Below, in pieces: positions 1 to 8,527 of a stretch of DNA of 64,000 bases. The stretch lies in contig VXYS01000009.1 of assembly GCA_009845905.1 (NCBI GenBank), positions 124,001 to 188,000 on the forward strand. The letters run 5' to 3'. The position numbers were made by a program, and so were the translations under genes. The stretch comes from Gammaproteobacteria bacterium. GTDB lineage: Bacteria; Pseudomonadota; Gammaproteobacteria; Steroidobacterales; Foliamicaceae. The notes under the pieces are model-generated. The model was given only the letters and a program-made list of their open reading frames with translations. It was not told the origin of the DNA and made no database searches. Position 1 is the first letter of the stretch. The number at the start of each line of letters is the position of its first letter.

Positions 1-81
1 ACCCTGCTGGTGTTCGATCCCGCGATTCGCGGCAAGACCGACCGGCTGCTCTACAAGCTCACCAAACCCGCCGTCAAATAG
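1..81 (+). CDS. 3' end of an unidentified protein (partial)
   Basis: The first 26 codons of the window are open in frame 1 and end in TAG at 79-81. The peptide reads TLLVFDPAIRGKTDRLLYK and ends in TKPAVK. The start lies outside the window and the tail is too short and basic to assign to a family. It is called coding because codon use resembles its neighbours and because convergent-gene repeats follow it. The next gene (dctM) points towards it. Confidence 0.45.
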   Translation, partial: TLLVFDPAIRGKTDRLLYKLTKPAVK

Positions 82-102
82 CGCGCACGAGCCGCATCCT
101 TT

Positions 103-136
103 CCCCTGTCTCGAGGGAGTGTGCCCTCATTCCCAG
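103..136. repeat. Diverged copy of the stop-codon-associated GC repeat
   Basis: The stretch cgagggagtgtgccctcatt followed by cccag resembles the interior of the repeats at 31669-31711 and 53761-53804 (cgagggacatgccctcgctcccag), with several substitutions. Like them it lies just past a stop codon, here that of the partial gene ending at 81. It can form a small GAGGG/CCCTC hairpin. Assignment to the family is by eye and tentative. Confidence 0.35.
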
Positions 137-150
137 CACCCCCCGTAGCC

Positions 151-250
151 CTTCTTCACCCCCGTCTTCCGGGAGCGTGTGAGCCATGGATGGCGGAACC
201 GAGCTCCATGGACGGATTTATGCGTCTCCCGGAAGACGGGGGTGAAGAAG
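151..250. repeat. Hairpin element with self-complementary arms (copy 1, diverged core)
   Basis: Positions 151-175 and 226-250 are a perfect 25-bp inverted repeat (cttcttcacccccgtcttcc pairs with ggaagacgggggtgaagaag, extended by GGGAG/CTCCC). The 50-nt loop starts gcgtgtgagc and ends tatgcgtctc, a diverged form of the core seen in the copies at 24419, 24556, 29455 and 37653. It sits between the convergent partial gene and dctM, so it could end transcription from both sides. Confidence 0.7.
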
Positions 251-275
251 AGCGGGATCGAAGCGGCCCGCGGGG

Positions 276-1562
276 TCAGCGGAGGGTGATTGCGGGGAAC
301 AGGATCAGCACGCCGAGCAGCAACGCGTCGCAGGCCAGGTAAGGCAAGGCCGCGCGGATGACCTGTCCGAGCGTGGTCCCCTTCGGCGCGACGCTCTGCA
401 TCAGGAACAGCAGCAGCCCGAACGGCGGCGTCGTCAGGCTCATCTCCAGGGCCAGCAGCACCACCACGCCGAACCAGATGGGGTCGAAGCCCATCAGCGT
501 GGCCAGCGGAAAGAACACCGGGATGGTGAGCAGCATGATCGATAGCTGGTCCATGAACATGCCAAGCACCAGCATCAACGCGAACATCAGCAGCAACTTC
601 GCGTACGGTCCCGCCTCCAGCGCGATCGACCATTCCACCACCGCCGTGCTGGCGCCCGAGAAGGCCATCAACTGGCTGAACACCGACGAACTCAGGATCA
701 GCAGGAACACCATGCCGGAGATGCGAACCGTGCTGGCCAGCGCCGCCCGCAGCGCCCTGACCGTGAGCTTGCGGGAAAAAGCCGCAAGCGCGGCCACGCT
801 GAGCGCGCCGAAAGCCGCGGCCTCCGAGGGCGTCGCCCAGCCCAGCACGATGAAACCCACGACGCAGAAAACCACCAGGCCCAGCGGCAGTATGTTGAAC
901 ACCAGGAGCTGAATGCGGCGCTTGACCGGAACCCTTTGCACGCCGTAACTGGGCGCGCTGTTCGGATTGAGGCGCGCCTGCAGATAGATGACCAGGCTGT
1001 AGCCGACCGCCAGCACCAGGCCGGGAAGGATTCCTGCGATCAGCAGCGCGCCGATATTGAGCCCGGCAAGGCTGCCGAGCAGCACGCCCAGCGAAGACGG
1101 CGGGATCAGCATGGCCAGGCCGCCGGTGCCGATGATGGGTCCGATGGACATGTGCGGCGCATACCCCCGGCGGGTCATTTCGGGGATCATCAGCGAGCCG
1201 AGCATGGCGGTATTGGCCATCGTCGATCCGGTGAGCGTGGAAAAGGTCGAGCCGCCGGCAACGGTGATGTAGCTCAGGCGAGCGGGAAGCCTGCCGAACA
1301 GCGTCTCCAGCGCGTCGAACACCCTAAGCGCCAGGCCCGAATGAAACAGCAGGGCGCCCATGAACACGAACATGGGTACCGCGACCAGCGTGAAACTCGT
1401 GATCAGGCTGGTGGAGTTGTCCACCACCTGCAGCGGGCCGTACCAGTCGCCGACGAGTATCCAGGCGCCCAGGAGGTTGGCGGCCAGGAAGGCGAACGCC
1501 ACCGGCACGCCCATCGCCATGAAGGCGAGGACCAGCAAGAACACGGCGAGGCCTGCGGTCAT
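276..1562 (-). CDS. dctM: TRAP transporter large permease (DctM/SiaM family)
   Basis: A 428-residue, very hydrophobic protein with about 11-13 membrane spans, the usual size for the large TRAP subunit that carries the sodium-coupled translocation path. Family-typical stretches include the N-terminal GVPVAFAFLAANLLG, a middle STFSTLTGSTMANTAMLGSL segment and the C-terminal LEMSLTTPPFGLLLF. It follows dctQ by 9 nt and is the last gene of the overlapping HAD-MATE-dctP-dctQ-dctM set on this strand, so all three TRAP parts are present. The substrate is unknown; TRAP systems generally import carboxylates and related organic acids. A hairpin element lies just beyond its stop. Confidence 0.93.
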   Translation of the reverse strand: MTAGLAVFLLVLAFMAMGVPVAFAFLAANLLGAWILVGDWYGPLQVVDNSTSLITSFTLVAVPMFVFMGALLFHSGLALRVFDALETLFGRLPARLSYITVAGGSTFSTLTGSTMANTAMLGSLMIPEMTRRGYAPHMSIGPIIGTGGLAMLIPPSSLGVLLGSLAGLNIGALLIAGILPGLVLAVGYSLVIYLQARLNPNSAPSYGVQRVPVKRRIQLLVFNILPLGLVVFCVVGFIVLGWATPSEAAAFGALSVAALAAFSRKLTVRALRAALASTVRISGMVFLLILSSSVFSQLMAFSGASTAVVEWSIALEAGPYAKLLLMFALMLVLGMFMDQLSIMLLTIPVFFPLATLMGFDPIWFGVVVLLALEMSLTTPPFGLLLFLMQSVAPKGTTLGQVIRAALPYLACDALLLGVLILFPAITLR

Positions 1563-1571
1563 GGCGGCCGG

Positions 1572-2099
1572 TCAGAAGGCCTGGTCGGCCTCGGCCTGGG
1601 CCATGCTGTCGCCGCGTATCAGGCAACGCGTGAACTCCACCGCCATCATGGCGAAGCCCAGAGTGACCGGTGTAAACAGCGCCCAGCGCGGCATGTCCAG
1701 CGAGCGGATTTCCACTTCGCCCCGCATGACACCCTCTACCGCAAGGATGCCGGCCATTACCGCCACAATTACGCTGACCAGCGTGCAAAGGCCGAAGATC
1801 AGCTTGTCGAGCCTTCCACGCACGGTCGGTGAAGTCCGCCGATAGATGACTTCCACCACGATCCAGGCGCGCTCGCGCACCAGCCAGGGTGCGGCGGCCA
1901 TGGTCAGGTAGAGCAGCGAATATTCGGTAAGCGCGACCGTGTAGGCAGGCGGTTGCCGGCCGAAGTTGCGCAGGGTCACGTCCACGACTATCAGCAGGCA
2001 ATCGGCGGCGATCAGCGCGCAGGCGAACAGCACCATGCCGTTCACGAGCTTGTCCCAGGCCCTGGAAATCATTCCCCCGGACGTGCCTCTATCGTTCAT
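1572..2099 (-). CDS. dctQ: TRAP transporter small permease (DctQ family)
   Basis: A 175-residue protein with four predicted membrane spans, matching the small TRAP membrane subunit. An aromatic/arginine segment (APWLVRERAWIVVEVIYRR) matches the conserved middle of DctQ proteins. The ATG at 2097-2099 lies inside the end of dctP (11-nt overlap), which suggests coupled translation. It should form the membrane complex with the DctM protein encoded immediately downstream. Confidence is high from context and topology, although the family is poorly conserved in sequence. Confidence 0.88.
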   Translation of the reverse strand: MNDRGTSGGMISRAWDKLVNGMVLFACALIAADCLLIVVDVTLRNFGRQPPAYTVALTEYSLLYLTMAAAPWLVRERAWIVVEVIYRRTSPTVRGRLDKLIFGLCTLVSVIVAVMAGILAVEGVMRGEVEIRSLDMPRWALFTPVTLGFAMMAVEFTRCLIRGDSMAQAEADQAF

Positions 2100-3114
2100 T
2101 GAGAGCGGGACGCCCGCCCGCCCCGACCACTTCGTCGCTCTGGGGGTAAAACAGCGGCTTCAGCGTCTCGACCGAGTCCGGAGCGCGCTTGCGCATGCGC
2201 TCCCATACAACCTGGTGGGCAAGGTCCCGAAAGGCCTCCGGATCGGGCGCCGGCACGCTCTGGAATCCGGTCTCGGCCAGTTCCGCGTATTCGCGAACGC
2301 GCAGGTCGCGGAACCACTCGTTCGCCTCCACCGCGTACTTCGTCGCCTCGTCGGTCAGGATGTGTCGCGCTTCTTCGCTCAGGGCGTTCCAGCGGTCCAG
2401 GTTGATCTGGAGGCAGATGGACAGGTTAAGCACTTCCGGGTCGATGCGATAGCGGACGAACTCCTCCACGCCCAGGTCCGCGAGGCCCACGCTGGTAAAG
2501 GCCAGGCCGTCGACGATGCCGCGCTGCAGGGCGGTATAGGTTTCGCGCAGCGCAATCTGCACCGGGCGGGCCCCGAAGGCGTAGAGCAGTTCCCGGTTGG
2601 ATGGCGAGGTGCGAAGCTTCAGACCGCGAAGGTCCGGCATTCCGTCGGGCGTGAACTCCGGACGGCGCGCCAGGTAGATGCTGATGCCGATGCCGGACTG
2701 CATCCAGCCGATCAGGTGGGCGTTGGCGCGTTTCTTCCAGTACGGCTGCAGGGCTTCCAGCGCACCGCTGGCGCGCGCCTGCATCGGGTCGATGTTGGAA
2801 GCGAAGATGGCGTCGCCCTCCGGCAGCAGCCCGAGGTAGTAGGTGATTCCGCCCAGGGCCATGTCGATCACGCCGCGCCGGAGAGCGTAGAAGAGCTGGC
2901 GCTGCGGTATGACTTCGGGGCCGCCGATGAACTCGATCTGCACCACGCCGCGGCCGCGTTCGTTGACCGCGTCGATATAAACCTGGGCGTGCTGCGAGAA
3001 ATTGATCTGGCGGTTCCAGGAACTGACCAGCGTCAACGTCTCCTCGGCAATGGCCGGTGCGCAAGCAAACAGCGCGAGCGCGGCTATAAGCGCCTTAAGC
3101 CTGGGCCTTGACAC
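2089..3114 (-). CDS. dctP: TRAP transporter periplasmic substrate-binding protein (DctP family)
   Basis: A 341-residue secreted binding protein with a Sec signal peptide of about 23 residues (AALALFACAPAIA, then EETLTLVSSW). DctP-typical segments include PDLRGLKLRTSPSNRELL, where the conserved arginine that binds a substrate carboxylate is expected, and LQRGIVDGLAFTS. Its start lies within the last 20 nt of the MATE gene and its end overlaps dctQ, so the set is read as one transcript. The neighbouring haloacid-dehalogenase-like gene makes a carboxylic or halocarboxylic acid a plausible but unproven ligand. Confidence 0.92.
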   Translation of the reverse strand: MSRPRLKALIAALALFACAPAIAEETLTLVSSWNRQINFSQHAQVYIDAVNERGRGVVQIEFIGGPEVIPQRQLFYALRRGVIDMALGGITYYLGLLPEGDAIFASNIDPMQARASGALEALQPYWKKRANAHLIGWMQSGIGISIYLARRPEFTPDGMPDLRGLKLRTSPSNRELLYAFGARPVQIALRETYTALQRGIVDGLAFTSVGLADLGVEEFVRYRIDPEVLNLSICLQINLDRWNALSEEARHILTDEATKYAVEANEWFRDLRVREYAELAETGFQSVPAPDPEAFRDLAHQVVWERMRKRAPDSVETLKPLFYPQSDEVVGAGGRPALNER

Positions 3115-4465
3115 GATTATTGTCCGGAAGGGCGCCGGTCAGCTCAACCTGCCGCATTCCCCGCCGCAGAAGCACAATTCCGACTGAGGCGGACACCAGG
3201 TTGCCCAGGGCTCCGCCGAAGAACACCCCGATCAGTCCGAACAGCAGCCCAAGCAGCCATGAGAGCGGCACGTAGACCAGCAAGGTTCGGCACAGCGAGA
3301 CCATCATGGCCGCCAGAGGCTTGCCGAGCGCGTTGAGCGACGTGTTGGAAATCATGGTCACGCCCAGCAGGCAATAGGTCCACGGCAGGATTCGCAACTG
3401 GGTCACTGCCGCGCGCATGGCGCCCTCGTCATGGGTAAAGAGTCCGACGATGGGTTCGGCGAAAATGCTCAGCAACGCGGCTACGGAGAGGCCGTATATG
3501 GTCGTGAAACGCAGGCACCAGTTGTGCGCCTCCCTCACCCGGTCCATCCGCTCGGCGCCCGCGTTCTGGCCCACGAACGGACCGATCGCCGCGCCCAATG
3601 CCATATAAGGCAACAGCGCCAGCGCCTCGGTGCGGACGCCGACGCCGAAGCCGGCCACCGCGGTCTGGCCGAAGCGCGCCACCATCGCTACCACGAAAGC
3701 TGAAGTCAGGGGCGCCATCAAACCGGAAGCGGTTGCCGACAACCCTACGTGCAGAATGCGCTTCCACGAATCGAGAATCAGTCTCATGCCGCGCAGCGTA
3801 AGGAACTTGTCCCGGCGGATCCCGATGACCAGCATGGCCGAAAGCGAAATCACGTTGGCGAACACGGTGGCAAGGGCGGCGCCCTGCACTTCCATTCGCG
3901 GAAACCCGAAAAGGCCGAAGATAAAAATGGGATCCAGAATGGCATTGACCACGGCCGTCAGAGTGAGCAGGACGCCCGGCGACTTGGCGTCGCCCAGCGC
4001 GCGAAGGATCGAACCGCCGATGACGGGTCCCACCACGAAGATAAGCCCGATCAGGTAAATCTCCATGTAGTCGCGAACCAGAGGCATGGTGGTCTCGTCG
4101 GCGCCCATCAGGCCGAAGAGGTCTTCCATGAATATCCAACCCAGCGCCAGCAGCACCAGTCCAAGCAGTCCGCTGAGCAGGAACGCGTGGGTGGCGATGC
4201 GCCGAACCCGGCGCTTGTTGCCCTGGCCCAGCAAACGCGCAATCACCGAACTGGCGCCCACGCCTATGCCCATCGCCACGGCGGCCACGACAAAGCCCAC
4301 GGGCTGGGTAAAGCTGACGGCGGCCAGCGGCAGGGGTCCGAGCCGGCTGACGAACCAGGCGTCCACCAGTCCGAAGGAGATCATGGCCAGCAGCCCGATC
4401 ATCATCGGGACCATCAGTTCCCAGAGATGACGGCCGACGGGGCCTTCGGTCAGGCGCGCTTCCAT
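3095..4465 (-). CDS. MATE family efflux transporter
   Basis: A 456-residue inner-membrane protein with about 12 membrane spans in two homologous halves, matching the MATE (NorM/DinF) family of Na+- or H+-coupled exporters. Family features include an N-terminal acidic motif (LVDAWFVSRLGPLPLAAVSF) and VGQNAGAERMDRVREA in the second half. It starts 42 nt after the HAD gene stop and its last 20 nt overlap dctP. MATE genes are not usual members of TRAP operons. Export of a toxic substrate or product handled by the same operon is one possibility; ordinary multidrug export is another. Confidence 0.92.
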   Translation of the reverse strand: MEARLTEGPVGRHLWELMVPMMIGLLAMISFGLVDAWFVSRLGPLPLAAVSFTQPVGFVVAAVAMGIGVGASSVIARLLGQGNKRRVRRIATHAFLLSGLLGLVLLALGWIFMEDLFGLMGADETTMPLVRDYMEIYLIGLIFVVGPVIGGSILRALGDAKSPGVLLTLTAVVNAILDPIFIFGLFGFPRMEVQGAALATVFANVISLSAMLVIGIRRDKFLTLRGMRLILDSWKRILHVGLSATASGLMAPLTSAFVVAMVARFGQTAVAGFGVGVRTEALALLPYMALGAAIGPFVGQNAGAERMDRVREAHNWCLRFTTIYGLSVAALLSIFAEPIVGLFTHDEGAMRAAVTQLRILPWTYCLLGVTMISNTSLNALGKPLAAMMVSLCRTLLVYVPLSWLLGLLFGLIGVFFGGALGNLVSASVGIVLLRRGMRQVELTGALPDNNRVKAQA

Positions 4466-4507
4466 GACCCGCGCATGATACGGGACGGGCGCCGATGTGC
4501 TGTTCCG

Positions 4508-5203
4508 CTACAGAAGCGACTCGACCAGTTCGTCCAGGCTGGAGACGCGGATGTCGGCCTCGATTCGGCCCTGTGGGGCGCGCGCCGCCCCGGACGCCGC
4601 TCCCGCATAGCGGTCCACCCACGCGGTGCGGATCCCCATTGCGCGGGCGGGCTCTATATCGTGGAACAGGCTTTGCGCCGCGTGCAGCAATTCCACCCTG
4701 GCGATACCCATTTCCGCCAACCGCGCCAGCAGGAATCGGAAATTGCGCGGGTCCGGCTTGTACGAACCGATCTCCTCGGCCGTGCACACGAGATCGAAGC
4801 GGATGCCCAGGGCCCGTTCGGTTGCCGCAAAGGACGCCTTGTCCACGTTCGACAGCACCACAAGTCGATAGTGCTCCTGCAGCCGGGTCAGCGCCTTCGA
4901 CGTATCCGGAAACGGCGGCCAGCGGCGAATCGAGCGGGCGAACCCGCCGGCATCGGCAGCGCTTACCGGCAGGTCTAATCTGCGTCCGATCCTTTCCGCC
5001 ACCCGGTGCAACACCTCGGGATAGGGCAATTCCGGATCGGACGACTGCACCACGGGCTCGGCCTCCGAGAACGCCGCCAGCAATTCGGCGCGTTCCAGGG
5101 CTGCTCCGTGGCGCCTCGACCACGCCGACAATGCGTCGGCAATGCCGCTTTCCCAGTCGATCAGCGTTCCGTAACAGTCGAAGCTGATGGCCCTGATTCC
5201 CAT
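4508..5203 (-). CDS. HAD superfamily hydrolase, haloacid dehalogenase type II-like
   Basis: A 231-residue HAD hydrolase. Motif I is SFDCYGTLIDW with the expected nucleophile Asp9, motif II is LSNVDK (Ser118/Asn119), the motif III lysine lies in SYKPDP (Lys149), and HDIEPARAMGIRTAWVDR forms the last conserved block. FDxYGTL is typical of L-2-haloacid dehalogenase-like members, but phosphatases of the family share it. The ATG at 5201-5203 was chosen because GGGAGGGG lies just upstream; an ATG six codons earlier is less well placed. First gene of the HAD-MATE-TRAP set. Confidence 0.85.
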   Translation of the reverse strand: MGIRAISFDCYGTLIDWESGIADALSAWSRRHGAALERAELLAAFSEAEPVVQSSDPELPYPEVLHRVAERIGRRLDLPVSAADAGGFARSIRRWPPFPDTSKALTRLQEHYRLVVLSNVDKASFAATERALGIRFDLVCTAEEIGSYKPDPRNFRFLLARLAEMGIARVELLHAAQSLFHDIEPARAMGIRTAWVDRYAGAASGAARAPQGRIEADIRVSSLDELVESLL

Positions 5204-5264
5204 GGTCCCCTCCCGAGGCAAACGCGCATTTTAGGGCCGGCAGCCGAACGCGAAATCCCCTGCG

Positions 5265-5270
5265 TAGAAT
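5265..5270 (+). promoter_or_regulatory. Possible -10 element in a leader repeated before the next paralogue
   Basis: TAGAAT lies 26 nt before the ATG of the first flavoprotein, within tgcgtagaatg. The same leader (gaaatc, tgcgtagaatg, then GGGAGG and cttcaaatgcg) recurs before the second paralogue with TAGAAT at 6932-6937. No good -35 hexamer is visible 17 nt upstream, so promoter function is only suggested. Confidence 0.35.
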
Positions 5271-5296
5271 GGCAAGGTCGTTGGGAGGTTCTTCAA

Positions 5297-6838
5297 ATGC
5301 GCAGCAAGTCTTTCGAGTTCCCGGTGCAAGCCGGGCAAGCGCAAGTCAGCAAGCGGGAATTGCTCGCGGGGGCGGGGGCGGCTGCTGCGCTGGCGCTGAT
5401 GCCGCGGATCAGCCGGGCGGCGAGCGAGACCTGGGACCTGATCGTGGTGGGCGGAGGATCAGCGGGGCTTCCGTGCGCGATCTTCGCGGCCCGGCAGGGC
5501 GCGCGTGTGCTGGTGGTGGACCGGGCGCACCGGCTGGGGGGAACGCTGGACCGATCGACCGGGCAGATCGCCGCGGCGGGAACGCGTATCCAGGCGGAAC
5601 AGGGCATCGAGGATTCGCCGGAAGCGCACTTCGACGACATCATGCGCATCAGCCGAGGCAAGGTGGACCCCGATCTGGCCCGCGTGTTCGTGGGCGAGGC
5701 GGCCAGGACGGTGGACTGGCTCTGCGATCACGGGTTCACGCCCTTGCCCGACCACCCGGTGACCACCGGAGGCCATGAACCGTACCGGGTGCGGCGCTAT
5801 CAGTGGGCGGCGGGAAACGGGGTGGCGATCCTGAGAGTGCTCCTGCCGGAATTCATGGATCTGGCCCGCAAGGGCTCGATCGAATTCCTGATGCGCACCG
5901 ACGCGAAGGAACTCATTCAGGACGCCGACGGCTCCGTCACGGGCGTGATGGTGGAGGACGCCCTGGGCCGCAGGATGGACCTGATGGGCCGCAAGGTCGC
6001 GATTACCACCGGGGGCGCAGGGGGCAACCCGGAAATGTTCGAGCGTTTGCACGGCGTTCCGATGTATGCGCGGCTGGCGTATCCGTTCAATCTGGGCGGC
6101 GGTCTGGAGATGGGCGTGGGCGCGGGCGGTGTGCTGCGAGGCGCGGAACTCTTCACGACCTTCTTCGGCATGGTGCTGAACGATTTCAACGTTCCCAGCA
6201 CCCCGGCCGGAGTACCGGTCAACAGCTACCCGGAACGGCGCATGCCCTGGGAGATGTACGTGAACTCGGCCGGGCAGCGTTTCGTGCGCGAGGACCATCC
6301 CAGCGTGGACGAGCGCGAACACGCGCTCCTGGCCCAGGAGAACCACCGCTACTGGATGATCTTCGACCAGGAGATCATGGACACCGCGCCGCCGGTGGCG
6401 CTGGGGTGGGACCGCGAGCGGCTGGACTTCGCCTTCAGCAAGTATCACTTCTTCTCGCGCGCCGATACGCTGGCGGAACTGGCCTTCTGGGCGGGCATCG
6501 AGGTGGAGGGCCTGGCGGCAGCCGTCGAGCGCTATAACGCCGGGCAGGCCAGCGGGCGGGACCCGGATTTCGGCCGCGAACACATGCCGCTGCCGGTTCG
6601 CAAGCCGCCGTTCCATGCGATCCGCATGCAGGGCACCCAGTTGCTGACGTTCGCGGGGCTGCACGTCAACCCGCAACTCGAAGTGCTGAATCGGGACGGC
6701 CGGCCCATTCCCAATCTCTACGCCGCCGGCGAAGTGCTGGGGGCCGGAGCGACCACCGGGTTCGGGATCGTCAACGGGATGATGCTGACGCCGGCGCTGG
6801 TGTTCGGGCGCATGATCGGGGAACGGGTCCTGACTTAG
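5297..6838 (+). CDS. Exported FAD-dependent dehydrogenase, fumarate reductase/ketosteroid dehydrogenase superfamily (tandem copy 1)
   Basis: A 513-residue flavoprotein of the FAD_binding_2 superfamily. The Rossmann motif VVGGGSAGLPC (residues about 50-60) follows a Tat-like leader: Lys-Arg at 19-20, a hydrophobic Ala/Leu stretch and an RAAS cleavage-like site near 40. The C-terminal FAD block NLYAAGEVLGAGATTGFGI and PALVFGRMIGE match the family. The start is the ATG at 5297, after GGGAGG, giving the same length as the two following paralogues. Relatives reduce or desaturate C-C bonds next to carbonyl groups; the substrate here is unknown. First of three tandem copies. Confidence 0.9.
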   Translation: MRSKSFEFPVQAGQAQVSKRELLAGAGAAAALALMPRISRAASETWDLIVVGGGSAGLPCAIFAARQGARVLVVDRAHRLGGTLDRSTGQIAAAGTRIQAEQGIEDSPEAHFDDIMRISRGKVDPDLARVFVGEAARTVDWLCDHGFTPLPDHPVTTGGHEPYRVRRYQWAAGNGVAILRVLLPEFMDLARKGSIEFLMRTDAKELIQDADGSVTGVMVEDALGRRMDLMGRKVAITTGGAGGNPEMFERLHGVPMYARLAYPFNLGGGLEMGVGAGGVLRGAELFTTFFGMVLNDFNVPSTPAGVPVNSYPERRMPWEMYVNSAGQRFVREDHPSVDEREHALLAQENHRYWMIFDQEIMDTAPPVALGWDRERLDFAFSKYHFFSRADTLAELAFWAGIEVEGLAAAVERYNAGQASGRDPDFGREHMPLPVRKPPFHAIRMQGTQLLTFAGLHVNPQLEVLNRDGRPIPNLYAAGEVLGAGATTGFGIVNGMMLTPALVFGRMIGERVLT

Positions 6839-6931
6839 GATCCGCGAAAAAGGATCGCCTTGACTGCCTCGGGCCGTCCGCGCGGTTCGCGCGCATCGCA
6901 GTGGCGGCGGCCGAGGTCCGGAAATCGTGCG

Positions 6932-6937
6932 TAGAAT
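6932..6937 (+). promoter_or_regulatory. Possible -10 element in the duplicated leader of copy 2
   Basis: TAGAAT occurs 28 nt before the ATG at 6966, in the same context as at 5265-5270 (gaaatc, tgcgtagaatg, GGGAGG, ccttcaaatgcg). Conservation of this noncoding leader shows that the duplication included upstream DNA. No consensus -35 is evident. Confidence 0.33.
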
Positions 6938-6965
6938 GACTGTCTCGTTTGGGAGGGTCCTTCAA

Positions 6966-8507
6966 ATGCGCAACAATTCGTTCGAAATCCTGGCGGAAGC
7001 CGGGAAAGTGCAAATCAACAAGCGGGAACTGCTCGCCGGCGCGGGCGCGGCGGCGGCGTTGGCCCTGATGCCGCGAATCAGCCGTGCGGCCAGCGAGACC
7101 TGGGACCTGATCGTGATCGGCGGAGGTTCGGCGGGACTTCCCTGCGCGATCTTCGCCGCCCAGCAGGGCGCCCGGGTCCTGGTGGTCGAACGCGCGCACC
7201 GTCTGGGCGGCACGCTGGACCGTTCCTCGGGCCAGATCGCGGCTGCCGGCACCCGGCTGCAGGCCGAACTGGAGATCGAGGATTCGCCGGAAGCGCACTT
7301 CGACGACATCATGCGGATCAGCAAGGGCAAGGTCGATGCCGACCTGGTCCGGGTGTTCGTCAATGATGCGGCCAGGACCCTGGACTGGCTTGGCGACCAC
7401 GGGTTCACGCCGCTTGACGGCCATCCGGTCAAGTACGGCGGACACGAGCCCTACCTGACCCGGCGCTACCAATGGGCCGAAAAGGCCGGTGTCGCGATCC
7501 TTCAGATCCTGCTTCCCCAGTTCCTCGACCTGGCCCGGCAGGGTTCGATCGAGTTCCTGATCCGCACCGATGCGCAGGAACTGATACAGGACGATTCGGG
7601 CGCGGTCACGGGCGTCATGGTGCGCGATGCAACGGGACGCAAGATGGACCTGCTGGGCCGCAAGGTGGCGCTCACCAGCGGCGGCTGCGCGGGCAACCCC
7701 GAAATGTTCAAGGACCTGCACGGGGCGCCGTTGTACGCGAGTCTGGCCTATCCCTACAATCTGGGCGGTGGCCTGGAGATGGGTGTGGCGGCGGGCGGCA
7801 CGCTGCGCGGCGCCGAGCTGTTCCAGACCTTCTTCGGAATGGTGCTGAACGACTTCAACGTGCCGAGCACGCCGGCCCCGGTTTCCGTCAACACCACCCC
7901 TCAATCCCGCTTGCCCTGGGAGATGTACGTCAACACCGCCGGACAGCGCTTCGTGCGCGAGGACCATCCCAGCGTGGACGCGCGCGAACACTCATTGCTT
8001 GGACAGGAGGGCCATCGCTACTGGATCGTGTTCGACCAGGCCATCTTGGACGCCGCCCCGCCCCTGGTCAGGGGCTGGGACCGCGACCGCCTGGACCTGG
8101 CCTTCGACAAGTACCACTTCTTTTCGCGCGGCGAATCGCTCGCCGAACTGGCCTATTGGGCCGGGATCGAAGGCGACGGACTCGCCGCATCCGTTGATCG
8201 CTACAATTCGGCCCAAGGGGGCGGCCGGGATTCCGATTTCGGACGCGAGCACATGCCGTTGCCCTTGGGCAAACCGCCGTACTACGCCATCCGCATGCAG
8301 GGCACGCAGTTGCTTTCCTTTGCCGGCCTGAACGTGAACACAAACCTTGAAGTGCTGAACGGGAACGGCGATCCCATCCCCAATCTCTACGCCGCCGGCG
8401 AAGTGCTGGGCGCGGGAGCATTGACCGGCTTCGGCATCACCAACGGGATGCTGCTGACGCCTGCGCTGGTGTTCGGGCGCATGATCGGGGAACGCGTGTT
8501 CGCCTGA
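6966..8507 (+). CDS. Exported FAD-dependent dehydrogenase (tandem copy 2)
   Basis: A 513-residue paralogue of the preceding gene, colinear end to end. It shares the N-terminal KRELLAGAGAAAALALMPR leader, the Rossmann motif VIGGGSAGLPC, FGREHMPLP, YAIRMQGTQLL and the C-terminal NLYAAGEVLGAGA. It differs in surface stretches and lengths are unchanged, so this is an old duplication under selection rather than a recent copy. The ATG at 6966 has a GGGAGGG site and matches the copy-1 start. It has its own copy of the leader, so it may be transcribed independently. Copy 3 begins 20 nt after its stop. Confidence 0.9.
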   Translation: MRNNSFEILAEAGKVQINKRELLAGAGAAAALALMPRISRAASETWDLIVIGGGSAGLPCAIFAAQQGARVLVVERAHRLGGTLDRSSGQIAAAGTRLQAELEIEDSPEAHFDDIMRISKGKVDADLVRVFVNDAARTLDWLGDHGFTPLDGHPVKYGGHEPYLTRRYQWAEKAGVAILQILLPQFLDLARQGSIEFLIRTDAQELIQDDSGAVTGVMVRDATGRKMDLLGRKVALTSGGCAGNPEMFKDLHGAPLYASLAYPYNLGGGLEMGVAAGGTLRGAELFQTFFGMVLNDFNVPSTPAPVSVNTTPQSRLPWEMYVNTAGQRFVREDHPSVDAREHSLLGQEGHRYWIVFDQAILDAAPPLVRGWDRDRLDLAFDKYHFFSRGESLAELAYWAGIEGDGLAASVDRYNSAQGGGRDSDFGREHMPLPLGKPPYYAIRMQGTQLLSFAGLNVNTNLEVLNGNGDPIPNLYAAGEVLGAGALTGFGITNGMLLTPALVFGRMIGERVFA

Positions 8508-8527
8508 CACCCGTGGGAGGAGTCCTG

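Noticed and set aside
936..1832. Long plus-strand open frames opposite dctM and dctQ
   Set aside because: Codon-position mirror images of real minus-strand genes; products are His/Arg/Gln-rich with no domain.
5006..5296. N-terminal extension of the first tandem flavoprotein back to 5006
   Set aside because: It overlaps the HAD gene on the other strand and the two paralogues start at the equivalent of 5297 with a good ribosome-binding site.
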